Source: Zygaena filipendulae
Lineage: Eukaryota; Arthropoda; Insecta; Lepidoptera; Zygaenidae
Direction of reading: 5' to 3'
NCBI GenBank assembly: GCA_907165275.2
Contig: OU015652.1
Location: forward strand, 7,207,001 to 7,271,000
DNA length: 64,000 nt
Both the position numbers and the translations under genes were made by a program. The notes beneath the pieces are model-generated. The model was given only the letters and a program-made list of their open reading frames with translations, did not search any database and was not told the origin of the DNA. Positions 28,801 to 35,029 of the stretch are shown here, piece by piece (within the stretch, counting starts at the first letter, position 1; the number at the start of each line of letters is the position of its first letter).

Positions 28801-31800
28801 ACGCAGGTAGAGCAGTAGCATGAGTAAGATAGACTATATTGTAACCCAAAATTACCGCGAGTGAAACCGCGCGGAACAGCTAGTACAATATATGTATAAT
28901 AGCAAAAGCCTCGTTTTTAAAAACACTCAGCTTTGGAAGAACGATAAAGATCATTCCAATGACTTTTCTGGCATCAAATTCTTGTATCACTCACAGCTAA
29001 TATTGTTCAGACACTCTTCTTTCTTGTGAGTTGTGGCAGTAAGCGCCTGCCTCCCCTTTCAACATTTTTAGGAGAACATTCAATTAATTATAACCCTAAC
29101 CTTTTTGCTACTGCTCCACCTGCGTTAACGTTAACGTTGATGTTAATGAACTAACGTTATCGTTTATGGTAATGTTAGGAAGTTAACCTGTTAAAATGTT
29201 GGCCACATCTACGTAATGCCTAAATTAGCGCACTAATTTACCCGTTAACACGCAGGTGGAGCAGTAGCATTACTATGAATTTTAAATTGTAATACCTACA
29301 ATTGTAATTTATATGAGGGTACATAGTTAAAATTTCTTATTCGGTGCAGTAACTCCTACCTCCTACTTAACTCTAGAGCAGTTTATATTTTAAAACTTCA
29401 CTTTATGTTTATTTTTATTCTTGATGGGTAAAGTTTTCTAACTCCAAAAGAAGTGAATACTCGAACTATGTGATAAGTTTAATCGAATATTAATCGGAGA
29501 ATTAATGTTGTAATTTAAACAAAAAAAAAACGACCATATTACAGTTCGTAGGTTAAAATTATATACGTAAATTATATAGTCCTTCGACTTTGAGATCGAC
29601 TTTGGAATATTGATGGAATATTTAGTTTAATCTGTTTATATCATATACTTTAAGTAGTGTTTTTAAAAATCCCTATAACTTTACTATTTCAGCAATCAAA
29701 AGTGCTCTTAAACAAGAAAATTTGAATCCTGAAATAGAAGAAAAACTACTGCAACTACAGCGGTATCAAGAGAAACAGATGAAGCCAGAAGCTGTGATAG
29801 AAAAAGAAGTGCGAGCGATAGTGACTGCCGCCAGTTCGCCGTCACCGCCGGCGATGCGGCGGCGCGCCGTCTCTTCCCGGCACGACGACGACGACGAATG
29901 GATCGAGACCAGCCCCCGGAAACGGCTGCGGCTAACTCGCCAGCCCTCTCCCCCGCCGCGGATCCAAATACGCACTCCTGCCTCCGCCTCCGCCGCCGCC
30001 GCCGCCGCCGCGCCGCGATCGTCCGCGCCTGCGACGCCCGCGCCGCCGGCTCCGCCGCCGCCGCCGCCCACTGCCGCCGCGGCCGCCGCGCAGCCACAAG
30101 CGGCGCACTCCACACCCACCGCGATGGAAGAACGCCGACGCACAACCACCAATCATTCCAGACTGCAAATGCTACTTTTTAAACATAAAGAAATGCTCAA
30201 AAAAGACATCATAAAGAAACGAGGCCTTCTGGAGAAAGAGCTTGGCGTTGAAATACAGGTTTGCTGCTATGTTACGACAGTATTACTCTCTTAGACACCG
30301 GAATCGAGCCACCTTCCGTTTTAGGTTTGATGCACAGAAGTCTGATGCTTAAAAAAAAAATGATGAAGGAAAAAATATGTAGGTACCTGTGTAGTTTCAG
30401 TTCAGAGTTTCATAATTTGTTCTAAATTTGAATTCAGTGTACCGAATAAATTTAAGATGAGTCAAGTCAATATCTGCCTTTTTAAAGGCAAAAATTTTGT
30501 ACTTGTAGAAGACATGGTTTCGCTGTATGTCAGTGACTGCCCAGAGTGAGGATATCAGAATAATACTAGTGTTATAATTGCAAACTTTTTATACTAATGT
30601 GGCTTTACAAAACCCAAAGAGGCTTGATTCAATGTTCGGAAGGTTGTAACGAATTACAATCAATGTTTTTCAATGCACTAATTTACATTGTGCGTCACAG
30701 AAAGAGCTGTCAGCGGAGCTGGCGCTGCGCACGCGCGCTGAACGCAGTAAGCAGGAGGAGATGCGCGGCTCCAAGCGCCGCACCGCGTCGGGCAGCGCGC
30801 GCGACTCTACGCCCCGGGCGGGTCATAAAAAAACTGGGAAAAAAGAGAAACTGTTGTGCATTTGTCGAACACCCTACGACAACACCAAGTAAGACTCATC
30901 CCGTTATTAAATAATATCAGTTGTCTGGTAGAGCTTATTTAAACTAAAATGACACGCCCTACTAACTCAATAAGCAGTTTTAGATGTGCGATATCATGTA
31001 TTGATAATAATATCTCTTGAATAGTGTAAGTGACTAGATTTATATGTGTCGTAACGATATTTTAATGATTGTGCGTATGCGTATGCCCGATGGAGGGGCG
31101 CGACATTTTAGCTTAGATAAGCTCTGCTTAGTTTGGAAACAGGCGGTGCTCTGTGAATTAACATACAAGCCTTATCATGATTATTGCTTTTTATCCTAGG
31201 ACAAAGGGTGTCCGAGAGAATAACTAGTTTATTCTTTTTATCTATAAAGGTAAAAAATTCGCAAAAAGCAATGTCATAAATAGTATAGGAGAAAAATTCG
31301 AATACCACCTACAACTACAACTAGTTTGTACCAAACCCTCAGTGCGCGATTCCGACTCACAATTTTTTTCACTTAACTTCTTTAATTTTCAATTCTTTTG
31401 TGCTGCATTTTTAGTTCCACCAAAGTGGATCTAACACAGGGATATTCATTATCATAAAAATTTAATTTTTATATGACATTTTTTGTAAATAAGGTATTCT
31501 TTTTTATTTATATTTCAGGTTTTATGTAGGTTGCGAGCATTGCAGTAATTGGTTTCACGGTGATTGTGTTGGAGTCACGGAAGAGATGAGTAAGACTATG
31601 GAAGAATACGTTTGCACCGATTGTCGTCGCGCCGCTGAGACTCAGGAACTGTACTGCCTGTGTCGACAACCCTACGACAACTCACAGTAAGTAAAATTTT
31701 GAAGAAAAAAAAATTGATAGATAGATAGATAATTCTTTATTGCACACCAAACTGAAAAAAAAAATTGTTTACAAATTTTCTTACATTTAGCTAAAGGTAT

Positions 31801-32862
31801 ACAAAAGGCGGCATTATCGCTTAAAGCGATCTCTCCCAGGCAACCTTAAAAAATCTTTGTGTAATTCTTAACCGACTTCAAAAAAGAAGGAGGTTCCATG
31901 TCCGACTGTGTATTTCTTAGTTGTATTGATTAATATTTTTGTGTTTTAGATTTTACATATGCTGCGATCGCTGTCAAGATTGGTTCCACGGCAGATGTGT
32001 GGGCATCCTCCAATCTGAGGCGGATAATATTGATGAGTATATTTGTCCTAATTGTCAGAAAAACAACTCTGTCAATTATGCAAATATGAAGGAATTGACT
32101 GCGAAAGATTTTGACAACTTGAAGAGATTAGTGAAACAAATACAGCTCCATAAAAACGCTTGGCCGTTTATGGAACCTGTAGATCCTAGAGAAGCTCCTA
32201 CTTACTATAAAATTATTAAGGAGCCTATGGGTACGTATATTATTTTGAATATCAGTAAACCGCTGGCAAACCATATTTTTTTATCGATACCCATACCGTA
32301 ACTCCTCTAAAATGCGAACAAAAACCATCACCTGCATCATAAACCATCATAAAAATCATCACCTGCAAGTCAACCAGTGGCATATATTCATTGTGCTATT
32401 TTGTGTTGCATATTGAAATTTAGTATATTTCTATGTTCGGGGAAAGACAGCACTGATTATTGCAATGGATTTGACAAGCAATGGTTTCTACTCGCCTTCA
32501 CTTCGCTAGACTCATCCAATTTGCTCAAAAATTCACGCTCGGTTTTTCTTACCCTTCAAAAAACAGATTTTATTTTATTTTTTTATTTATGATACCTACC
32601 TGAGCTTATATTTTGTCTGACGCATTATTTTAGTGATATTTTATATTTCCTTACAGATTTACAAACAGTGGAAAGCAAAGTGAACGAACAGACATATGTT
32701 ATGTTAAGTGAATTTATAGGTGATATGACAAAAATATTTGACAATTGTCGTTATTTCAACCCCAAAGACTCTGAGTTTTATCGTTGTGCGGATGGACTAG
32801 AAGCGTTTTTTGCACAAAAAATAAAAAACTTTCGTGAAAAATTGTTCGAAACTACGCCATGA
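797..32862 (+). CDS. E(bx): E(bx)/NURF301 (BPTF orthologue), 18 coding exons
   Basis: Largest subunit of the ISWI-containing NURF remodeller; it slides nucleosomes in the nucleus and reads histone marks, in insects linked to homeotic, ecdysone and other gene programmes (family knowledge). Coding exons: 797-1811, 3239-3521, 4650-5116, 5786-6013, 6109-6281, 6772-6969, 7150-7387, 8117-9924, 10690-10924, 12916-14042, 14640-14754, 14862-15097, 23276-23483, 29693-30258, 30701-30888, 31519-31686, 31950-32230, 32657-32862. All junctions are GT-AG, phases agree, and the sum is 7740 nt, giving 2579 residues, close to the roughly 2670 of the fly protein. Approximate domains: AT-hook 5-15, DDT 191-253, PHD1 347-390, conserved blocks 400-1500, Gln/Pro/Ala-rich 1550-2290, PHD2 2350-2400, PHD3 2405-2453, bromodomain 2463-2570. 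Introns 12 and 13 are large and repeat-filled. A non-coding first exon or alternative exons may exist. Confidence 0.96.
1910..2020. mobile_element. Decayed fragment of foldback family M1 (intron 1)
   Basis: The order of motifs (gcactcag, then gattacttaattttaag, then aaaactgcc, cactcag, acgttca, taatgttaat) matches one half of the intact foldback at 2877-3113, with substitutions. No complementary arm follows, so this is a truncated copy. Confidence 0.6.
2877..3113. mobile_element. Intact foldback MITE, family M1 (intron 1)
   Basis: A nearly perfect inverted repeat of 237 bp. The left arm begins ccgccgcactcagagtcgac and the right arm ends gtcgactctgagtgcggcgg; the arms pair almost to the centre near 2995. 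It has no coding capacity. Four other copies lie in this gene (1910-2020, 6366-6535, 19415-20490, 25024-25115). It ends 125 bp upstream of the exon 2 acceptor. Confidence 0.85.
3239..3521 (+). CDS. E(bx): E(bx) exon 2: N-terminal PHD finger
   Basis: The acceptor is gttacag. The phase-1 join gives [17 protein letters not shown], the standard start of the first BPTF-family PHD finger. The zinc ligands are visible as CRVC, CCETC, the YHLEC Cys/His pair and CALC (residues about 347-390). The exon continues into the conserved [13 protein letters not shown] block. The donor is tgtaagt after 3521, phase 2. An open frame reaching 3525 just reads into the intron. Confidence 0.97.
3971..4240. repeat. 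Lepidopteran repeat fragment, family M2 (intron 2)
   Basis: Starts with ggccaagtgcgagtcggact followed by a gaagggttccgt motif, and related ggttccgttttt motifs recur near 4218. The same family is better preserved at 24411-24891. It is a common motif pair in lepidopteran non-coding DNA; its class is not decided here. Confidence 0.6.
4650..5116 (+). CDS. E(bx): E(bx) exon 3: post-PHD conserved helix and acidic linker
   Basis: The acceptor is tctttttag, and the split codon restores ...[15 protein letters not shown], matching family proteins. The conserved segment on histone-binding and partner-contact helices ([22 protein letters not shown]) is followed by a Lys/Glu-rich, poorly conserved linker. 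The donor gtaagt lies after 5116, phase 1. The open frame beyond it (to 5208) is intronic and unlike the family. Confidence 0.94.
5117..5785. other. Intron 3, no gene
   Basis: 669 bases of AT-rich sequence between exons 3 and 4. No repeat arms or reading frames of note were found. Confidence 0.6.
5786..6013 (+). CDS. E(bx): E(bx) exon 4: conserved TRLK...FKLG block
   Basis: The acceptor is tgtttacag. It encodes [28 protein letters not shown] and the very conserved [16 protein letters not shown], ending in DFKWVNLLN. These blocks are shared by fly NURF301 and vertebrate BPTF; no biochemical role is assigned here. The donor gtaagt follows 6013, phase 1. The frame open upstream of 5786 and downstream to 6108 is intronic. 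Confidence 0.94.
6109..6281 (+). CDS. E(bx): E(bx) exon 5
   Basis: The acceptor is tgtttctag. The phase-1 join gives [14 protein letters not shown], then [30 protein letters not shown] and CVLQ, conserved in the orthologues. The donor gtgagt lies after 6281, phase 0. It is separated from exon 4 by only 95 bases of intron. Confidence 0.93.
6366..6535. mobile_element. Foldback MITE copy, family M1 (intron 5)
   Basis: The left half (tgcttaattttaagtaaaga, then aaaactgccgcactcagaga) pairs with the right half (acgtctctgagtgcg, then taaaattaagtaa). The outermost ends of the intact family member at 2877-3113 are missing or eroded. Confidence 0.7.
6772..6969 (+). CDS. E(bx): E(bx) exon 6: conserved WHEQLGH and charged coiled segment
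   Basis: The acceptor is atttttcag. It encodes [18 protein letters not shown], then a long charged helix ([17 protein letters not shown]...) and [12 protein letters not shown]. This matches the [13 protein letters not shown] block of fly NURF301 and BPTF, probably a coiled coil. The donor gtatat follows 6969, phase 0. Confidence 0.95.
7150..7387 (+). CDS. E(bx): E(bx) exon 7: [10 protein letters not shown]...WGWLW block
   Basis: The acceptor is tttttgcag. It encodes [19 protein letters not shown], the most recognisable internal motif of the family, followed by a divergent basic loop and a KITVRVREG segment. The donor gtaagt follows 7387, phase 1. Confidence 0.95.
7388..8116. other. Intron 7 with repeat fragments
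   Basis: Contains a partial copy of repeat family M4 (7590-7690: tattggacacgtatttttt followed by aaaatacgtg), a stretch resembling a LINE 3' end on the minus strand (7790-7875), and an aaccgacttcagaaaagagg motif near 8070 typical of lepidopteran repeats. No gene. Confidence 0.55.
8117..9924 (+). CDS. E(bx): E(bx) exon 8: large central exon
   Basis: The acceptor is attttcag; the phase-1 join gives [10 protein letters not shown]. Exon residues span about 868-1470. The N-terminal part carries the conserved [20 protein letters not shown] block. The middle (about 960-1330) is long, acidic and Ser/Lys-rich with low conservation. The C-terminal part is strongly conserved: [59 protein letters not shown] and [11 protein letters not shown]. 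The donor gtaagt follows 9924, phase 0. The 1.8-kb open frame with these blocks at both ends makes the exon secure. Confidence 0.97.
10177..10612. repeat. 218-bp tandem duplication of a dispersed repeat (intron 8)
   Basis: Two head-to-tail copies, 10177-10394 and 10395-10612, which by eye are identical base for base. Each unit holds two degenerate 'ttcacccgc...gagtttcggaattcccgcaggaa' segments of the common lepidopteran repeat family. The identity implies a very recent duplication or an assembly error. Confidence 0.85.
10690..10924 (+). CDS. E(bx): E(bx) exon 9: EEWVDE...LELWE block
   Basis: The acceptor is ggttttaag. It encodes [20 protein letters not shown], the family block that follows the [10 protein letters not shown] motif, then a GC-rich stretch of basic residues and a Gln/Arg helix ([19 protein letters not shown]). 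The donor gtatga follows 10924, phase 1. It lies directly after a recent-looking tandem repeat in the preceding intron. Confidence 0.93.
10925..12915. repeat. Intron 9: composite of diverged repeats
   Basis: The motif ctgacgcgctcgagtattt or close variants recur near 12354, 12492 and 12680 (plus strand) and near 11357 (inverted), each next to a long T or A run. Two diverged copies of a ctctctc-rich unit lie at about 11690-11770 and 11920-12040. A trinucleotide (ATA)n run is at 12579-12604. No gene is supported; the open frames here are low-complexity. Confidence 0.6.
12916..14042 (+). CDS. E(bx): E(bx) exon 10: Gln/Pro/Ala-rich region
   Basis: The acceptor is tctttccag. It starts [19 protein letters not shown] and contains [19 protein letters not shown] and [19 protein letters not shown], short conserved islands also seen in fly NURF301. 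Low-complexity Gln-rich and Ala-Pro-rich sequence follows (13830-13930), encoded by very GC-rich DNA. The end reads [16 protein letters not shown] with donor gtacag, phase 0. Such regions in NURF301/BPTF are thought to contact transcription factors. Confidence 0.94.
14640..14754 (+). CDS. E(bx): E(bx) exon 11
   Basis: The acceptor is tcatcacag. It encodes [18 protein letters not shown] and [19 protein letters not shown], a conserved island of insect NURF301. The donor gtcagt follows 14754, phase 1. The frame open to 15101 past this donor is intronic. Confidence 0.93.
14862..15097 (+). CDS. E(bx): E(bx) exon 12: Ala-Pro repeat
   Basis: The acceptor is cctatacag. The phase-1 join gives [20 protein letters not shown], then an Ala/Pro dipeptide tract at 14935-15040 encoded by near-perfect cccgcg-type repeats, ending in [15 protein letters not shown]. 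The donor gtaata follows 15097, phase 0. The tract is probably disordered and likely to vary in length between alleles. Confidence 0.93.
15098..18340. other. First part of intron 12
   Basis: AT-rich intron. A repeat at about 15955-16545 (starts near ggggtgaaagtaactcattt, ends near tttccgagcatgagtaatga) has an inverted relative at 46115-46435. The rest (16546-18340) shows no recognisable element or gene. Confidence 0.5.
18380..18740. repeat. GC-rich repeat block in intron 12
   Basis: An island of GC-rich DNA with partial inverted complementarity: gcgcacttgcggccagctcg is followed after about 20 bases by ctggccgcaagtgtcgtgct. A second GC-rich part (18595-18725) contains ggccgcagcggccgagtgcg. 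Probably part of a transposable element; class unknown. Small open frames here resemble no protein I know. Confidence 0.4.
19415..20490. mobile_element. Family M1 MITE split by a LINE insertion
   Basis: The left arm of M1 runs from 19415 (taaccgccgcactcagagtc) to 19459, and the rest of the element resumes at 20291 and ends at 20490 (gcggcggtta). The parts together are about the length of an intact M1. The 831-bp interruption is flanked by aagtatag (19452-19459) and aagtattg (20291-20298), an 8-bp near-identical target duplication. Confidence 0.75.
19460..20290 (+). pseudogene. Truncated jockey-like LINE reverse transcriptase
   Basis: Fragments of a non-LTR reverse transcriptase on the plus strand: [17 protein letters not shown] (about 19580-19630), [12 protein letters not shown] (about 19755-19795), then after an internal deletion a C-terminal part from about 19857 to 20183 ([47 protein letters not shown]). 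The catalytic YADD region is missing. An A-rich tail precedes the target duplication at 20291. The copy is 5'-truncated, internally deleted and dead. Confidence 0.8.
20572..21777. mobile_element. Inverted-repeat element with internal direct repeats (intron 12)
   Basis: The arm 20572-20720 (acggtgtggaataaggac... to aaacccatat) recurs inverted at 21631-21777. Inside, two direct copies (20725-20965 and 21283-21575) share cttctctgaaactata, attccagaatatataagagt and accgaacgctaatcccgcgg. No transposase frame was seen. This looks like a rearranged or doubly inserted non-autonomous DNA element. Confidence 0.6.
21781..21864. repeat. 42-bp tandem duplication
   Basis: Two consecutive near-identical units beginning cgtgacaagtgttgacgtgt at 21781 and 21823. 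Confidence 0.75.
21979..22329. mobile_element. MITE family M3, copy 1 (intron 12)
   Basis: 351 bp with inverted ends: atacaacgtgttaatgaatt at the left and the complementary aattcattaacacgttgtat at the right, about 30 bp of perfect terminal repeat. Copy 2 is at 23739-24090. No coding capacity. Confidence 0.8.
22330..23275. other. End of intron 12
   Basis: AT-rich sequence leading to the exon 13 acceptor. No gene or clear repeat seen. Confidence 0.5.
23276..23483 (+). CDS. E(bx): E(bx) exon 13 (isolated between two large introns)
   Basis: The acceptor is actttttag. It encodes [18 protein letters not shown] and ends [13 protein letters not shown]. The [11 protein letters not shown](T)[14 protein letters not shown] block formed with exon 14 is conserved in insect orthologues, which confirms the join across a 6.2-kb intron. 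The donor gtaagt follows 23483, phase 1. Confidence 0.93.
23739..24090. mobile_element. MITE family M3, copy 2 (intron 13)
   Basis: About 352 bp, clearly the same element as 21979-22329 in the same orientation (shared tcaactagcgaatcgatcgc and aattcgaaccggt). The left inverted end is intact; the right end has point changes (cattactaggttgtat). The copies lie on either side of exon 13. Confidence 0.8.
24411..24891. mobile_element. Repeat family M2 with nested dispersed repeat (intron 13)
   Basis: Begins ccggccaactgcgagttaga and ggttctgtaca, ends ggtacggaaccctaaaaa, the paired termini of a repeat widespread in Lepidoptera. A different repeat (24655-24790, with gttgtttcaccctcgtt and gagttcccgc) sits inside it. 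Confidence 0.65.
25024..25115. mobile_element. Half copy of foldback family M1 (intron 13)
   Basis: Shows gccgcactcagactcgtttt, gattacttaattttaa and aaaactgccgcaatcagaaa in the family order, ending at the centre; the second arm is absent. Confidence 0.65.
25355..25675. mobile_element. MITE family M4, copy 1, carrying a CRE palindrome (intron 13)
   Basis: Inverted ends gaataggctagtttcct / aggaaactagcctattc, with inner shared motifs tttagtccgtcagttagata, gacacgtattttttgc, ctaaactttaatgcgc (complement) and tacgtgtccaatatttttta. Contains TGACGTCA at 25552-25559. Other copies: 42270-42591, 54690-54960, 54990-55095, 62063-62515. Confidence 0.75.
25824..26012 (-). pseudogene. Possible mariner-like transposase N-terminal fragment
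   Basis: On the minus strand a short frame contains [15 protein letters not shown], which resembles the N-terminal segment of mariner-family transposases. The similarity stops there and the following residues do not fit, so this would be a broken relic. No inverted terminal repeats were located around it. Weak call. Confidence 0.35.
26380..26575 (-). repeat. Lepidopteran dispersed repeat (SINE/RTE-like tail)
   Basis: Contains tttgtttgtttgttacgctt, ggctcaaccgatccccatga, tagggtactttttattctgg and ends acgcgggtgaaaccgcggtc. This arrangement recurs throughout the window and in lepidopteran genomes generally; the exact class (SINE or RTE-derived) is not settled from this sequence. Confidence 0.65.
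26672..28820. mobile_element. 2.15-kb long-inverted-repeat element, family M6 (intron 13)
   Basis: Ends are tgctactgctccacctgcgt and the complementary aacgcaggtagagcagtagca. Further in, 26965-27065 pairs with 28505-28590 (tcgtcaactcgcac, caaactcgtg, caccttccgttt), so the inverted repeats run over 400 bp on the left and 320 on the right. The core (27389-27756) is an AT-rich inverted repeat of its own (tatagaaaaccaaactaaaa versus ttttagtttggttttctata), perhaps a nested insertion. No transposase. Possible TGA duplication at the flanks. Confidence 0.7.
26850..26888. repeat. (AAAT)n microsatellite
   Basis: An aaataaataaat-type run with one slip, inside element M6. Confidence 0.8.
29106..29269. 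mobile_element. 164-bp MITE, family M6 (intron 13)
   Basis: Carries the same ends as the large element 26672-28820: tgctactgctccacctgcgt at the left and acgcaggtggagcagtagca at the right. Its interior matches the subterminal parts of the large copy (aaattagcgcactaattt, tgttggccacatct), as expected of an internal-deletion derivative. Confidence 0.75.
29693..30258 (+). CDS. E(bx): E(bx) exon 14
   Basis: The acceptor is actatttcag. The phase-1 join gives [19 protein letters not shown] and [16 protein letters not shown], then an Arg/Ser-rich stretch, an acidic DDDDEW motif, and Ala/Pro homopolymers encoded by GC-rich DNA (29970-30100). The end ([20 protein letters not shown]) matches the LLFKHKEQLRAEILKKRALL block of BPTF. 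The donor gtttgc after 30258 is non-canonical at +3 to +6 but gives the right phase (0). Confidence 0.93.
30701..30888 (+). CDS. E(bx): E(bx) exon 15: start of PHD2
   Basis: The acceptor is tgcgtcacag. It encodes [20 protein letters not shown], a basic linker, then [13 protein letters not shown], the first zinc ligands of the second PHD finger. The donor gtaaga follows 30888, phase 2, and cuts the finger inside the Lys before FYVGC. Confidence 0.94.
31519..31686 (+). CDS. E(bx): E(bx) exon 16: end of PHD2, start of PHD3
   Basis: The acceptor is tatttcag. It encodes [19 protein letters not shown]...YVCTDC (rest of PHD2), then [13 protein letters not shown] (start of PHD3). The exon is exactly 168 nt and phase 2 at both ends, so its removal keeps the frame. 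The donor gtaagt follows 31686. The PHD2 ligands C..C, H..C and C..C are all present. Confidence 0.95.
31715..31850 (-). mobile_element. LINE 3' end with GATA microsatellite (intron 16)
   Basis: Read on the minus strand it ends in ttggtgtgcaataaagaatt followed by a (TATC)n tail (31716-31732 on plus), preceded by the aggttgcctgggagagatcg and gataatgccgccttttgtat motifs typical of the 3' ends of lepidopteran non-LTR elements. No reverse transcriptase part is present. Confidence 0.65.
31950..32230 (+). CDS. E(bx): E(bx) exon 17: end of PHD3, start of bromodomain
   Basis: The acceptor is gtgttttag. It encodes [37 protein letters not shown] (PHD3, the finger that in BPTF binds H3K4me3), then [17 protein letters not shown] and [17 protein letters not shown], the bromodomain ZA loop. 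It ends KEPM with donor gtacgt, phase 1. Confidence 0.97.
32657..32862 (+). CDS. E(bx): E(bx) exon 18: bromodomain end and stop
   Basis: The acceptor is tccttacag. The phase-1 join gives [17 protein letters not shown], then [20 protein letters not shown] with the acetyl-lysine-binding Asn in CRYFNP, helix C, and the ending [13 protein letters not shown] is at 32860-32862. The carboxyl end is near that of fly and human proteins. Confidence 0.97.
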
Positions 32863-33174
32863 TAATAGTGCTAGTGTGCAGTGACACAGTTGTGTCTTAA
32901 TGCCTATTGACATTCATCTATTGCACATCTTCTGATCTGTTACATCTTCTGTAAATTGTAAAGAATGTGATGTAATATTAATATAAACATAATTTTTACT
33001 TTATATGTAATTTATAAAAGAGAATTATTTGCGATTTTGTTAATGTAATAATGTCAATTGAGTTATGAATATTAGAAAAAATTGTCATCGCAATGAAGTA
33101 TTTAAATTGAGGCCCATAAATATGACAAATCAGCATAGAATGTAAAAAATAGAAATCCCGAAGACCGTCGGTCG

Positions 33175-33180
33175 AATAAA
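33175..33180 (+). promoter_or_regulatory. Possible E(bx) polyadenylation signal
   Basis: AATAAA lies about 310 nt after the E(bx) stop codon, a plausible 3' UTR length. No other evidence. Confidence 0.35.
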
Positions 33181-33279
33181 ATGAAATTAACTTATTTTTT
33201 TTTACTGTAGTCCATAATATATTATGTAGTGTTGCGTTGCGTCGCCATCTGGCCGGCCATCTTGCAAATAATTTGATGC

Positions 33280-34030
33280 ATATCTTTCGTGACCATACCA
33301 AAGAATTGATATTTTTCCATGATATGGTCGACCATATGCAACTATTTCATGATATGGCCAACTCAAACTTATTATATCTTTTAAACGTCAATGTTTGATG
33401 ATTTGGGCAACAACGTTTGGCCAAATCATCTATGTAGGGTGCCCATTAAAGAGGTGTAGTAATGTTTTGAAATATACCCATCGAAGTGGAACCATTAGAG
33501 CATGGGTCTCCAAACTTTTTAGCCCAAGGGCCAGACTTACTGCTCTACGAAGTCCCAAGGGCCAGGACCTAGCTATAGCTAGAGTTCATCGTAGCAACAT
33601 ATTGTAATTTTAAATTACGCGTAAACTTTCGTTATTTAAAATTATTTATCTTAATTAACTACCCATGACTTATTTACTTACATTTTAAATTTTACAATAT
33701 ATTCAAAACAGTTTATGGCGGGCCAGATCCCGTATCGGTAATCCCGACCCGCTTTCATGGGCCGGATTGTTGGTCCTCGCGGGCCGTAGTTTGGATACCT
33801 CTGCGCCAGTGTCATTCTAGGTTACGTTTGTACTGAAAACTCAGTCGCGAGAGAGACTATTTTACGATTTGATCATTCATTTTTGGCCACATCATGAAAT
33901 AGCTGGGCGTTTAATTAACCATAATTAAATACTATTACTTTTCAATGATCGAGCCAGGCTACATCATGAAAGATACTGTAAAACTGGCCATTTCACTAAA
34001 AATATCTATCTGGCCACGTGGCCAAACAAA
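33280..34030. mobile_element. Intergenic repeat family M7, split by an hAT-like MITE
   Basis: Repeated ggccacat/catgatatggcc motifs flank the region (33310-33400 and 33885-34020). The interior is interrupted at 33501-33803. A relative with shared caccctacat, atcatcaaacgttgac and ggccacaacatga lies at 44155-44300. Confidence 0.45.
33501..33803. mobile_element. hAT-like MITE, 303 bp
   Basis: Ends catgggtctccaaacttttt and agtttggatacctctg are inverted copies, followed inward by gggcca/gggcc-rich subterminal DNA (cccaagggccag, tcgcgggccg). This arrangement is known from hAT-type non-autonomous elements. No clear 8-bp target duplication could be read. Confidence 0.6.
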
Positions 34031-34041
34031 ACAAAACAAAC

Positions 34042-34093
34042 AAAACAAAACAGGGGTATGTATATACGTATATACATACCCCTGTTTTGTTTT
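34042..34093. repeat. Perfect 52-bp palindrome
   Basis: Centred on gtatatacgtatatac with no spacer; arms aaaacaaaacaggggtatgt and its exact complement. See findings. Confidence 0.85.
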
Positions 34094-34140
34094 TAAATAA
34101 ACCTAAAATAGTATTCGTTGTAAAATCTTGACTTAATATA

Positions 34141-34312
34141 AATGCGTAAGTTTAGGATTGGACGCCTTAACCGATCATTTATTTATTTCATGAAATTTTG
34201 CATATACGTTGTCAGGGGAACAGAAAAAGACATAATATTGTACTTTTGTCCCGGAATTCCTGCGGGATCTCCGAAACTAACGCGGGTGAAACCGCGGGGA
34301 ACAGCTAGTAAG
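34141..34312 (-). repeat. Lepidopteran dispersed repeat
   Basis: Ends cccggaattcctgcgggat, acgcgggtgaaaccgcgggg and aacagctagta, the common tail of this family. It accounts for the short open frame here. Confidence 0.65.
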
Positions 34313-35029
34313 ATATTAAAAACCTTCATAAAATTTCATATAGGTACCTAATATCATTTTATATTACACCTTCGGGCAACTATATTATTATGATATTTTT
34401 GTGAGTAGTAAATTATTTTCGATCTTAAAATAAGTACATAATACAAACAGTAGGTATTGATTTTGTTCTTTTGTAAGTGGCAGATGGTGACAGAGTTTGA
34501 AAAGCACATAATTTGACTCACCGTTTGTAGGTACTTATTAAACAAGGCTATATTCCTATAGTATATTATGATGTAGGTGTATGTCTACAGTTTATTTTGT
34601 ATTGTATAAAAATATTTCACATGAAAATCATTAGATGCTGTTTGACAGATTGAATTAATGTCTTGTGTGTACAGTTTTGTTAATAGCTGAATAATTAAGC
34701 AATTTAAGTTATGTTTAAAGCATGCGACGAAATGCCTCGTTTAATAAAATTATGCTGTATCTATACGGGTAGGTACAGTAAACCTGTTGTGTACACCCAG
34801 AGTTAGTAGGTATTTAATTTAAGAAAACGTAATATTATGTAAGTAATACATTTTTAAAATATACATCTTAATGATGCGATTTGAGCTTTTATTTTCGCTT
34901 TCGTCCTTTAGGTCTTAAAAGGGTCGAAATTGGCGAAATCCGCTATAAGCTGCAATTTAAAAAGATATCTACTATGTGTATGCATGTTTTGTTAAGTAGG
35001 TAGTCTGTAATTTTTTTTTTATTGTATTG

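Noticed and set aside
29708..30168. Several Arg/Gly/Ala-rich open frames on both strands
   Set aside because: All overlap E(bx) exon 14 low-complexity DNA in other frames and resemble no protein.
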